Part shown: piece after piece, positions 17,333 to 24,902 of the stretch | How the letters are laid out: every line of letters begins with the position of its first letter | Numbering within the stretch: position 1 is the stretch's first letter | DNA from: Streptomyces sp. NBC_00461 | GTDB lineage: Bacteria > Actinomycetota > Actinomycetes > Streptomycetales > Streptomycetaceae | Assembly (NCBI RefSeq): GCF_036013935.1 | Contig: NZ_CP107902.1 | Coordinates: 3,505,001 to 3,569,000, forward strand | Direction: 5' to 3' | Length of the DNA stretch: 64,000 nt | The notes under the pieces: generated by a model | What the model was told of the DNA's origin: nothing | Seen by the model: only the letters and a program-made list of their open reading frames with translations | Database searches by the model: none | Position numbers and translations under genes: made by a program

Positions 17333-18136
17333 ATGCCCCAAATGAAAGATTGGAAAGAGTATCAGATCAAGGTATCCGAAACACTCGCGGAATTCGGCTT
17401 CACGACAAAGGTTGAGGAGGTAATCGAAGGAGCCAGGGGACGGCATGAGATTGATGTCACAGCGCGAATTAGATACGCAGGAGTCGATCAACTATGGATC
17501 ATAGAGTGCAAGAAATGGAAGCGCCCAGTGCCGAAGGAACGCATACTGGCCTTTACTTCGATTGTCGAAGACGTTGGAGCAGACCGTGGACTGATTTTCG
17601 CGGAAGGCGGATTTCAGGCTGGCGCAGTACGCGCATCCCGCAATACCAGCATCACACTCACAAACCTGACTGACTTCGTCAGTAATTCTGAAGATGAACT
17701 TTCCTCAATCAAGATAGGCGGCCTGATGAGAAGAATCGCCGAGCTTGAAAACAAATACCATTCCATTTGGAATCTCGACGAGAAAGAGAGGGGGAGAGTT
17801 CAGTCTCGATATGTAGGTCCAGAGGCCTTCGGCTTGAAAGAACCGATCGCAGTAATGGCCTGTCTCTCCACCATGAAGGATTCGCTTGAAGCGGCAAGTT
17901 TCGGGCGGTGGCCTGTACCCTACCGCGCGCTAGACCAGGATGACTCAAACGGGCTGATCGATGTTAAAAACTGGGATGGCCTCCTCTTCGTTACCGAACA
18001 AACCCTTGAGACATGCTCTCGGATTTACGAACACATGGTGGGTAATGGAAGTAGCGTTAGCCGTTGGCAAGATCTACAACCGTCGGATCTGACAGACCTT
18101 TTGTCTGCGCTTCGCAACGGGCGCTCTCCTAGATAA
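17333..18136 (+). CDS. Mrr-like restriction endonuclease
   Basis: 267-aa protein with an N-terminal PD-(D/E)xK nuclease domain of the Mrr_cat type: GRHEIDVTARIRYAGVDQLW supplies Asp41 and IIECKKWKRP supplies Glu58-x-Lys60, followed by the typical helix DRGLIFAEGGFQAGAVRAS. The C-terminal 150 residues are not recognised and may bind DNA or a partner. Start ATG 17333 (MPQMKDWKEY) has AAGGAA upstream; the frame is open further upstream without homology. Low GC, same strand as the two preceding genes. Likely a methyl-directed (type IV) or accessory nuclease. Confidence 0.8.
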   Translation: MPQMKDWKEYQIKVSETLAEFGFTTKVEEVIEGARGRHEIDVTARIRYAGVDQLWIIECKKWKRPVPKERILAFTSIVEDVGADRGLIFAEGGFQAGAVRASRNTSITLTNLTDFVSNSEDELSSIKIGGLMRRIAELENKYHSIWNLDEKERGRVQSRYVGPEAFGLKEPIAVMACLSTMKDSLEAASFGRWPVPYRALDQDDSNGLIDVKNWDGLLFVTEQTLETCSRIYEHMVGNGSSVSRWQDLQPSDLTDLLSALRNGRSPR

Positions 18137-18510
18137 TGCGGAACCGTAGCTCCGGGAGCCTAAGATCTCGCCGAGCGCGTAATAATCCACCCCACATCCC
18201 TTGGTTTCCCAGCCGTTTACGCTCCAGACCTATGCGCCACGAGAATGTTTATCGTCCGCAACGCCCTGTGGCTCGCTCAAGCAGACGTGCGCGGCACCGA
18301 TCAGGGCTTGGTGCGGCGCATGGTCGTACAGCAGCAAAGTACAGCAACTGCGCCAACCAGCATCAACCGTGAATGGCTCCCACAGGATCCCTGACCAGCC
18401 CGGGAGACCTCAGCAACCCTCCCGCCCGTAGTTCGCACCGAGGGGCGCGCAAGGCGGCCATCCCATCATCAATCGCCGGGGTATACTGCAGGTTTCCATG
18501 TCGGGTCCTC
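18137..18510. other. non-coding region with GTACAGCA repeat copy 2
   Basis: No gene. Holds repeat 18326-18452 between the convergent Mrr-like and TIR genes. No clear terminator hairpin noticed. Confidence 0.6.
18326..18452 (+). repeat. GTACAGCA repeat, copy 2 (long form)
   Basis: Starts GTACAGCAGCAAAGTACAGC and ends with GACCTCAGCAACCCTCCCGC followed by CCGTAGTTCGCACCGAGGGG. The last 45 bp match 23027-23070 with only a few changes. Middle parts are more diverged. Confidence 0.8.
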
Positions 18511-19578
18511 TCACCAATCGACCCGAGTTACTCGATATCCTGGTAGTTCGACCAATAGGGCCGCTCGTTCGACATTGGTCAAACCCTCATGGGATGACTC
18601 GTATGTCTCAATGAAGGCATTGACACCCTTCGATTTTGCGGCCTCTATAAACTTCACTCTCTCGGTGGTGTCTGAGGACTGATCCAAAGCGCGTTTACTC
18701 ATTGCGCTCTCGATCATCTTTACACCCATGCACTCTAGCACTTTCGCGGCTCGGAATCGCGGAATGAAACTAACACCATCCAGGATCAATTGCGTCAACG
18801 CGACAGCCGCCTTGGGATTTGTCAAGTTTCGACGGACCCAGAAAGGCGCGCCATCGGCGGTACGATGAATTGCCGATACTAGAGCGAACGCAAGAATGTC
18901 CCGGTCCACAGGTGGGGTGCTCCGCAATTTTGCTAGCTGGTGCGGGGTGAGCAGGTAATCTTCATCCCATTCGTCGTTCCACAACTCGTATAGCCGCCTA
19001 GGTGAATCCTCAAAGTCTCCGGCGGTTTTCCATCCGGTCTTCGGTCTAACTGAGCACTTGATGGCTTCGAGTGCGCGCTTCAGATCTTCCCGACCTGCCT
19101 TTGTGTCGAGCGATACGCGATTAACGCCGTCGATGTCAGAAAATACGCGTCCCACGCCTACGGAGGCGATTATGGTTTTCCCGGGATAAAGAGCGCTAGC
19201 CATACCAGCTTCGAAGATTACGTTCGGCCGAGACTGTCCCGCTGGATGCAGCAACGAGGCGTCGTCGTGCGCCTGGTTGAAAAATTCCTTCTTTAGCGCT
19301 GCGTCTTCGTCAGGTGTCATCAAGACGATAATTGCTTGGACGGGCTTCATCCCCGCTTCGACTATTTGGAGATTCGTGGGGAGGCCACGCCCGGTATCCT
19401 CAATTGCTGCGTGTCGAGCGTCTGCCCAGCTGAATTCTTTGAGCCCGAACAGAGCAAGAAGCGATGTGAGGGAATCCTTAGCCACGTAGTTGCGGCCATG
19501 AACGACGAAATATCTTTTCCGCTGTTCATCTGCTGGGTTCATGTTAGGAGACGTGTTACGCCTAGGCCTAGAGCTCAT
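18511..19578 (-). CDS. TIR-like nucleotide-binding effector with helical C-terminus
   Basis: Predicted NAD-consuming defence effector. The 355-aa protein has an N-terminal TIR-like domain of the predicted nucleotide-binding type (PF10137-like): KRYFVVHGRN at about 21-30, IIVLMTPDEDA at 83-93, and RPNVIFEAGM with the presumed catalytic Glu123. The C-terminal 190 residues are helical and HEAT-like (PKAAVALTQLILDGVSFIPR, RFRAAKVLECMGVKMIESAM). ATG 19578 has GGAGAGG 8 nt upstream; 19605 is an alternative. No cyclase or CBASS partner lies beside it, so trigger and partner are unknown. Low GC relative to the backbone. Confidence 0.8.
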   Translation of the reverse strand: MSSRPRRNTSPNMNPADEQRKRYFVVHGRNYVAKDSLTSLLALFGLKEFSWADARHAAIEDTGRGLPTNLQIVEAGMKPVQAIIVLMTPDEDAALKKEFFNQAHDDASLLHPAGQSRPNVIFEAGMASALYPGKTIIASVGVGRVFSDIDGVNRVSLDTKAGREDLKRALEAIKCSVRPKTGWKTAGDFEDSPRRLYELWNDEWDEDYLLTPHQLAKLRSTPPVDRDILAFALVSAIHRTADGAPFWVRRNLTNPKAAVALTQLILDGVSFIPRFRAAKVLECMGVKMIESAMSKRALDQSSDTTERVKFIEAAKSKGVNAFIETYESSHEGLTNVERAALLVELPGYRVTRVDW

Positions 19579-19969
19579 GTTTCCGCCTCTCCAATGAAGC
19601 CCCAACTTCTGGCTGAACCGAGAGATCCCTCGTCTTCAAGGCTAGGACCCAAGGAGTTGCGTCGCACGTCAGGCCTCGCAGCCGCAGCCGACCGCGCCTG
19701 TCCGGTCCCGCCGGGATAAGGCCCTGGCCTGCCCGAGGGCTACCCGAGGGCTACCCGAGGATTACCGAGTCCAACAAGGCTCCTCACAACGGCAGCATGT
19801 CGGTGACTGTGCCACCCAGGAGACCGACCGGGCGGCTTACATCCGCACTGTCGCGGAGGACTGAGTCCAAGAGTGCGGACCATCTGTGGACTGGATCCGC
19901 CTGACCTACCGCGGTTGAGCCCGTGGCCTGCTGCGTTCCGTGGGTGCCAAAGGCCTCCGGAGCCGTGTG
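19579..19969. other. intergenic region upstream of the TIR gene
   Basis: No gene seen. Contains a small tandem repeat, CCCGAGGGCTA three times with decay (about 19733-19765), and the TIR gene promoter region on the minus strand (ACGTGTTACGCCTAGGCCTA near 19550-19570). Confidence 0.5.
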
Positions 19970-20182
19970 CTAGTCGGCTGGCTTACCAGTAGACAACACC
20001 GCAGATGTGGCGGCATGCTCCGCGCAAACAGCCCACCAGCTCTCGCCACCCGAGTCCGTGACAAGAGCGCTCCACATTGCGGGCTTGGGGCATGGTGCTG
20101 CCCACGAACACTCACCCCGCGCTGATGCCGTGTTGGCCTGGTGACGGCTTGCCTCCCACGGGCCCAACCACTGAAGTTCCAT
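19970..20182 (-). CDS. 70-aa hypothetical protein with Cys/His zinc-finger look
   Basis: Reads MELQWLGPWEASRHQANTAS and later ECSWAAPCPKPAMWSALVTD...WWAVCAEHAA. The spacing C-x5-C ... C-x2-H resembles short zinc-binding hypothetical proteins frequent in Streptomyces elements. No strong ribosome-binding site is visible, so it may be a decayed gene. Called because its composition and Cys/His pattern look selected. Confidence 0.4.
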   Translation of the reverse strand: MELQWLGPWEASRHQANTASARGECSWAAPCPKPAMWSALVTDSGGESWWAVCAEHAATSAVLSTGKPAD

Positions 20183-20513
20183 GTCTCACAGTGAAGCGGA
20201 GGTTCAACCAGCATCGCCATGTGTGTGCCAGACCCGTGCCAGATCGTACGGGGAACACCGGGGAACCGGCCGACGGCGCACCAAGCGCCGACACCGGTCA
20301 GCCGCAGGTCAGCACCGAAGCAGGCCCCGAATACCCTCAGCTTCCCAAGCTCATGTCTTCGTGAGCTGCTCGGAGCCGTACGCGACGGATCTCGCTGTCA
20401 GACCGTCCCTGTACGGTCCGCTCCATGGCTGAGAGACCGACAATGAGTTGGCGCAGAGGCGTAGCTGAGGAAGCCCAAGAGCTTGCCGCCGGCACCCTGG
20501 ATTCCGACTGCGC
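20183..20513. other. non-coding region, nothing recognised
   Basis: Short overlapping frames only; none has a start signal or familiar sequence. Perhaps the remains of an older gene. Confidence 0.4.
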
Positions 20514-20825
20514 ATGCATGGCGCCCTCTTTCCGGATGAGTTGCTGGTGGCCACCGATGCTGTCCTCGGCACCTTCGAGGCCGAGTTGCCTGCGCTGGCC
20601 GAGGACGACGACGCACAGATCTTCGCAGTGGTGGAGCGCGTCGTCCTCGCTCTGAACGCCGTGAACGACGCCCGTAACGGATGCGCCTTCGAAACCGGCG
20701 AGCGCGAAGAGTTGTGCGCCTACATCGACGAGGCGCTCACCGAGCGCGGCGTCGACGTCGCAGCGCTGACCGCCCGACACGGAATCGGCCGGTACGAGCT
20801 CACCGACAAGTGGCGGAAGTGGTGA
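20514..20825 (+). CDS. 103-aa hypothetical protein, left of the tRNA-Ser scar
   Basis: Acidic helical protein: LFPDELLVATDAVLGTFEAE, then DAQIFAVVERVVLALNAVND, ending GREELCAYIDEALTERGVDV-like helices and YELTDKWRKW. The sequence has the look of small immunity or regulatory proteins common in Streptomyces, but I do not know its function. ATG 20514 (MHGALFPDE) has no clear ribosome-binding site; the true start may lie slightly upstream in another initiation codon. It ends 169 bp before the tRNA-Ser fragment. Confidence 0.6.
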   Translation: MHGALFPDELLVATDAVLGTFEAELPALAEDDDAQIFAVVERVVLALNAVNDARNGCAFETGEREELCAYIDEALTERGVDVAALTARHGIGRYELTDKWRKW

Positions 20826-20993
20826 GTAACTCGTCGACATGGCCGGTCACCCCAGGACCGGCCGTCTCAATTTCCGTCTCATCTGCGTTCAAGAGCGTTC
20901 AGGCGCGTTCTGCGGCAGGCTTGACAGAGTCGATCAGTCGCCCATGAACCCAGGTGAACGCCCCCGCACTGAACCCACCACCCCACCACCACA

Positions 20994-21050
20994 GTTGGAA
21001 AGCGTGTTGGGGGCAACCCCTCACGAGTTCGAATCTCGTATCCTCCGCCA
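20994..21050 (+). pseudogene. orphan 3' fragment of tRNA-Ser(GGA), old att scar
   Basis: Holds the 3' part of a tRNA-Ser: remains of an anticodon loop with GGA (TTGGAAA), the 3' anticodon stem GCGTG, a long variable arm TTGGGGGCAACCCCTC, T arm ACGAG-TTCGAAT-CTCGT, acceptor half ATCCTCC and GCCA. The 5' half is absent. The break lies in the anticodon loop, the same place where the present element's att core starts in tRNA-Arg, so this is best read as the attachment-site remnant of another integrative element. Confidence 0.85.
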
Positions 21051-21067
21051 GTGCCTCACCGGGTGAT

Positions 21068-21105
21068 GTCGAAGGGCCCCACCGTTCGCGGTGGGGCCCT
21101 TCGAC
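21068..21105. terminator. very strong bidirectional hairpin after the tRNA-Ser fragment
   Basis: Perfect 17-bp stem GTCGAAGGGCCCCACCG with loop TTCG. Probably the former tRNA-Ser terminator carried along with the fragment. No T-run follows. Confidence 0.85.
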
Positions 21106-21246
21106 GTGTTCCGTCTCAGTTCGCTTTGGGCAGCTCCCAGAGCGCGTCGCCAACTTGCTGCGCGACTTTTCGGAGATGGTCCCGGTCACGTGCATGTAGC
21201 GGGCTCGCATCCGGGCCGCTCCCCCGGGCTCCCAACCCATGATCGA

Positions 21247-21487
21247 GTCTGTCTCCGCCACCGGCGCACGCCGCCGCCCGCCCGTCACCGCACGCAGCGG
21301 CCAAACTCCAACAAGAGCACGGGGGCGAACGATGATCCCCAACGGTGCAGGTCAAAGACGCTTTGTGTTACCTAAAAGAGGCCGGATCGCGGTGGCGGCG
21401 GCATACGGTCCGACGCTGCCAGATACGCGGGCGTCCGAACGGTCCGCTGATCCCGCACCAGGACACCGGCCGTACGGCGAACGCGGC
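21247..21487 (+). repeat. 240-bp non-coding repeat, copy B
   Basis: Partner of 13264-13503 (see there). Differences include small indels such as CCGAAAGAGG versus CCTAAAAGAGG, which argue against a coding role. Confidence 0.8.
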
Positions 21488-21794
21488 CAAAGAGCACCCC
21501 ACAACCGACCACGGACCAGCGCAGGCCCCCACCATCCGCAGCGGCCAAGCATCCCCCGACATGCGACCAGCACGGACGCGAGCAACCTGACGACGGCGAG
21601 AAGAGTGAAGGTGGCGGGGTGAGGGGTGAGTGGGTGGCTGGGGCGGTCGGCTCCGCCACGAGAACACCAAAGGGGCACGCTGGATCCTCAAGTTCTCCTC
21701 AGAACACCGATCTTCTAATTGTCGCGGACATGCCCTGCACATAATGTCCAAGTGCTCGATCGCCACGGGGGCGGTCCACCAGCAAAGGTGTCAC

Positions 21795-22445
21795 ATGGGC
21801 ATCAGCTCACGGCGCGCACTGACCGGCGCTGCCACTGCACTGCTTCTCTGCCTCACGACTGCGGGCACTGCCGCCGCTGATGAGGCGCCGTCCGACAGCG
21901 CAGCATCCGCCAGCACGGCGATATCCGCCGACCAAACGACGGATATCAACGACAGACAGGATTGGGAAGACACCGACTATCAGCCGCTCGACGAAAAGTC
22001 ACCGACCATGTGTGACAGGGCGGAGACGTGGTACACCATCACCTCGAAGAAGAAGGTTCACGTTCCTTCCTGGTGGAACGGAACCGAGTACCAGGACGGT
22101 CCGGGCGGCACCATGAGCGGGACTGTCACCAAAAGCGGCACCATCTCAGCCGATGTGACGGGCACTGGGGGGGTTGACGTTGACGCCATCATCCTGACGG
22201 CCAAGGTCAGCGTCAGCACCAAGATCGGCGGCAGCGTGAGCATTAGCACCGGGCACACCTACTCTCACCCAGTCAGCAGAAACAAGTACGGCCATCTGCA
22301 GTACGGTTCGTGGGGTTGGAAGACGACCTGGAAGAGGTGGCGTTCCAGTAGCGGCAGCAGCTGCAACACCGTCGAGATCGGTCACGGATCAGCAACCTTG
22401 CCCACGTCCTCGACCGGCTGGAAGTATTGGGAAACCTCGTCATGA
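21795..22445 (+). CDS. secreted beta-rich hypothetical protein
   Basis: 216-aa exported protein. Signal peptide MGISSRRALTGAATALLLCL ending near GTAAADEA; the twin Arg hints at Tat or Sec. The mature part has a Ser/Thr/Gly-rich alternating stretch (GTMSGTVTKSGTISADVTGT to KVSVSTKIGGSVSISTGHTY) that looks like amphipathic beta-hairpins, then an aromatic, basic region (WGWKTTWKRW) and two Cys. This resembles the insertion loops of aerolysin-type pore-formers, but that is an impression only. ATG 21795 has AAGGTG upstream. It overlaps the next gene by ATGA, so the pair is translated together. Confidence 0.75.
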   Translation: MGISSRRALTGAATALLLCLTTAGTAAADEAPSDSAASASTAISADQTTDINDRQDWEDTDYQPLDEKSPTMCDRAETWYTITSKKKVHVPSWWNGTEYQDGPGGTMSGTVTKSGTISADVTGTGGVDVDAIILTAKVSVSTKIGGSVSISTGHTYSHPVSRNKYGHLQYGSWGWKTTWKRWRSSSGSSCNTVEIGHGSATLPTSSTGWKYWETSS

Positions 22446-22933
22446 CCAGTTTCAAGCCGCGGGCCTGGTTCGCTGGATCCGCTATGGCAGTGTCGGCATT
22501 GCTGCTGACCTCGTGTACGTCCAGTAGCAGTGAAGGTGGGGCCGCCAACAAGACGTCGTCACCGCCCACGGTGAGCGCGTCTCAGGCTGCGGCCAAGCAG
22601 GAGAAGAAGCTCACCGACCAGGCCCAGGCGGCCCTTGCCGCCGTTCACAGCGGGACGATGATTGAGGCTGGCGCGGAGCGCGTGACCGACGGCATCCACA
22701 CTGAGCCCACCCTGAAACAGGGCAAGTCGTACAAGCTGAACCTGGTGTGCTTCGGCAGCGGCAGCGCGCACTTGACATTTACACCGGCGAGCACCGGGCC
22801 GAAGGGCGAGGTGCCGTGCGATCAGTCAGTGGTGGAGCAACGGATCACCGCGCACAAGCTGCCGGTATACATCGATGTCGATGGTGCCAAAGGATCTACA
22901 GGCATGATCGCATGGCAGATCGACACCGTCTGA
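22442..22933 (+). CDS. lipoprotein paired with the secreted beta-rich protein
   Basis: 163-aa lipoprotein with lipobox LLLTSC (cleavage before Cys at about residue 25). The mature part has a Ser-rich linker, a Gln/Lys-rich helix (AAKQEKKLTDQAQAALAAVH) and a beta domain with two Cys (NLVCFGSGSAHLTF and GEVPCDQSV) likely forming a disulfide. ATGA overlap with the upstream gene implies joint function at the cell surface, for example a surface partner or an immunity factor for the secreted product. Function not known. Confidence 0.75.
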   Translation: MTSFKPRAWFAGSAMAVSALLLTSCTSSSSEGGAANKTSSPPTVSASQAAAKQEKKLTDQAQAALAAVHSGTMIEAGAERVTDGIHTEPTLKQGKSYKLNLVCFGSGSAHLTFTPASTGPKGEVPCDQSVVEQRITAHKLPVYIDVDGAKGSTGMIAWQIDTV

Positions 22934-23295
22934 TCGAAGCAGCCAGTGCGTACAGCAGTGACGTACAGCAACCGCAGCAGCCACGAGTGACCGCCCGAAG
23001 CCGTTAATACCCCCTTGAGTAGGGCGGATGACCTCAGCGACCTACCCGCCCGTAGTTCGCATCGAGGGGCGGCCTGAGTGTCTAACTGCGTGACAATGCC
23101 CGCGAACGGCTCCGAACAACCGCGGACGCCAGGGAACTATCGCAGCAGGCCAGCAGCACATGCCGCCCAGCTCAGTCCCTGAACCAAGTTGCTTCGGGAC
23201 GAAGAGGTCGTGAGCTAAACGCCGTCGTTCTCGATCCGCCGGGCACGATAGGGGCACCGCCGACGCTGGTCGACGGTGCCCGGGGTGGCGCGGGG
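22934..23295. other. non-coding region with GTACAGCA repeat copy 3
   Basis: No gene; the repeat fills 22950-23073. The remainder shows nothing recognisable. Confidence 0.5.
22950..23073 (+). repeat. GTACAGCA repeat, copy 3 (long form)
   Basis: Starts GTACAGCAGTGACGTACAGC, then AACCGCAGCAGCC; ends GACCTCAGCGACCTACCCGC and CCGTAGTTCGCATCGAGGGG, nearly the same as copy 2. The segment between copies 2 and 3 holds the TIR gene, the tRNA-Ser scar and the secreted pair. Confidence 0.8.
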
Positions 23296-23748
23296 TCAGC
23301 AGGCGTCGTACTTCCAGGCGCCGCCCTCAACCGTCCACGGCTGCCCCTGCTGGTCAAACTTCGGCAGGCCCTTCACCTTGTACGAGACGCGGCCCATGTC
23401 TCCTGAAACCGTCGCGTGCACGTCCGTCGCCGGATGGTCGGGGCCGTAGTCCTTCGCGGCCTGCCCCACGGTGGCCGCGTACGTGGCCGGGTCTGCCTTG
23501 GCGCGGCAGCGCTTCGACAGGAAGGCGTACGCCCCCTCCCCGGCCCCTCCGAAGTAGAGGTTCACGTACGTGTCCGCGACGCGCTCCAGTTCGATGGCGC
23601 CGGGCGGCGTCGGGGTGGTGTTCGGCGTCTCGGCAGCCGTGGTGGGGCTGCTGTTCGGGGTGTCGGCTTTGTCGTCGCTGGACGAGGAGCAGGCGGCGAG
23701 GGTGGCGAGCAGGGCGGTGGTGAGTGCGATGGTGGCGCGGGTGCGCAT
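23296..23748 (-). CDS. small lipoprotein with NTF2/Mce-like C-terminal domain
   Basis: 150-aa lipoprotein: signal MRTRATIALTTALLATLAAC with lipobox LAAC, then a Ser/Thr/Pro linker and a compact domain (AIELERVADTYVNLYFGGAG, KRCRAKADPATYAATV, VSGDMGRVSYKVKGLPKFDQ, ending WKYDAC). Such domains in actinobacteria resemble DUF4878/NTF2-like folds, which fits but was not tested. ATG 23748 defines a proper signal peptide. It stands alone between cargo modules of the element. Confidence 0.75.
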   Translation of the reverse strand: MRTRATIALTTALLATLAACSSSSDDKADTPNSSPTTAAETPNTTPTPPGAIELERVADTYVNLYFGGAGEGAYAFLSKRCRAKADPATYAATVGQAAKDYGPDHPATDVHATVSGDMGRVSYKVKGLPKFDQQGQPWTVEGGAWKYDAC

Positions 23749-23859
23749 GTGTCCCCCATGAACGGTGTGCTGGAGGGGGCATGGTGCCACGCCGGGCAGG
23801 GCTAGGGCCCCGCCCGGGGGAATTCGGCGGGGCCGTGGGACCAGTCTGCGGCCGCTGTT

Positions 23860-24162
23860 TCAGAAGCTGTGCAGTGCGCTCACCCCCAGGAGGTGACCGC
23901 GGCTGGTAGCCACGCGGAGCACGTCTCGGAGAGTCCCGGTCAGTTCCCCGGTCAACCGTCGTAGGTCCTCCGGGTTCGCGTCCTGGTCGTCGAGGGTGGC
24001 CGAAGCGTGCTCCAACAGGAGCGCCGCCGCGTCGAGTTGGTCCGCTTCGATGTTGTCGGCCAGGCGGGACATGTAGCCGCCCTTGTCATCCGTACTCAGG
24101 TAGCAGGGCTTGCCCTCCGGGCCCGACCACGGGAGGAGGCGCAGTTCGTTCCGTGCTGTCAT
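23860..24162 (-). CDS. hypothetical protein, last gene of GntR-linked operon
   Basis: 100-aa helical protein, DKGGYMSRLADNIEADQLDA then ALLLEHASATLDDQDANPED. The ATG at 24162 overlaps the GntR stop (ATGA), so it is co-translated with the regulator. Composition suggests a small soluble helical bundle. Such proteins often sit beside GntR regulators in Streptomyces accessory DNA; function unknown. Confidence 0.7.
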   Translation of the reverse strand: MTARNELRLLPWSGPEGKPCYLSTDDKGGYMSRLADNIEADQLDAAALLLEHASATLDDQDANPEDLRRLTGELTGTLRDVLRVATSRGHLLGVSALHSF

Positions 24163-24902
24163 CCTGCCGTCTGCCTCTCGTCGGGCGTGTGGTGGGTGGT
24201 GAAAACCGCGTCGGCTCGATCCCCTGGGAAGACCAGGAGGGCCGCCTCGACCACTCGGCCGGTGCGGTCGGTTGCGACGCGCGTGATCGCCAGAACTGGC
24301 GTGATGGAGTTGGTTCGTAGGATCGATGACTCGTCCGGCGTCGGCGGACGGGCGCAGAGCGTTTCCCGGACAGCGGCCGGCGGAGGGCCAAGTACGGCGA
24401 ATCTCCTGGCTGCCTCCGGGCCCAAGGATTCGTCGTCGAGCACTCCGGCCGGCGCCAGGTCGCGTGGGATGTAGATACGGGCCAGTCCGTGCGGTGACTC
24501 CCCCTCGTGGCTGACGCAGAAGAACTCCGCGAGAGGGCTGCCCGTCGGCACCCTCAGCAGAGTCGTCAGGTGCCCGTCGGCCTGGACCGTAGCGGTGCGA
24601 ACGGTGACGCGCAGCGCTGCTTCGGCGGCGGTCCACGGGTCCAGCGTTCCCCAGCCACCGACGTACATGATCCGGCTGAGGGGGCGGCGGACGAAGTTGC
24701 CCTTGCCGTGGATCTTCTCGACTAGGCCTTCGCCCTGGAGCACCGCAAGGGCCCTCCGCAGGGTCACTGTGCTGACCTTGTACCGGTCGGCCAAGCCGGT
24801 CTCAGACGGGAGTCGTTCGCCGGGCTTGAGGTGGCCGGTCGTGATCTGGTTCCGGAGGTCGTCGGCGATGTCGTGGTGGCGAGGAGACATGGACCGGATC
24901 AC
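24159..24902 (-). CDS. GntR-family regulator with UTRA domain
   Basis: 247-aa regulator. The N-terminal winged helix reads ADDLRNQITTGHLKPGERLP and SETGLADRYKVSTVTLRRAL; the wing is VEKIHGKGNFV. The C-terminal UTRA domain (about 85-240) should bind a small ligand. GTG 24902 overlaps the upstream stop (GTGA); ATG 24890 (MSPRHHD) is the alternative start. Fifth of six overlapping genes read from 25952, so it may regulate its own operon together with the divergent GntR at 26004. Confidence 0.85.
   Translation of the reverse strand: MIRSMSPRHHDIADDLRNQITTGHLKPGERLPSETGLADRYKVSTVTLRRALAVLQGEGLVEKIHGKGNFVRRPLSRIMYVGGWGTLDPWTAAEAALRVTVRTATVQADGHLTTLLRVPTGSPLAEFFCVSHEGESPHGLARIYIPRDLAPAGVLDDESLGPEAARRFAVLGPPPAAVRETLCARPPTPDESSILRTNSITPVLAITRVATDRTGRVVEAALLVFPGDRADAVFTTHHTPDERQTAG

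Larger units (their letters stand above)
20826..21794. other. non-coding region: tRNA-Ser scar, terminator, repeat copy B
   Basis: No gene. It contains in order the tRNA-Ser 3' fragment, a very strong hairpin and the second copy of the 240-bp repeat, then the leader of the secreted-protein gene. Confidence 0.6.

Noticed and set aside
20337..20840. 167-codon minus-strand frame opposite the 103-aa gene
   Set aside because: No helix pattern or homology; the plus-strand product looks more like a protein.
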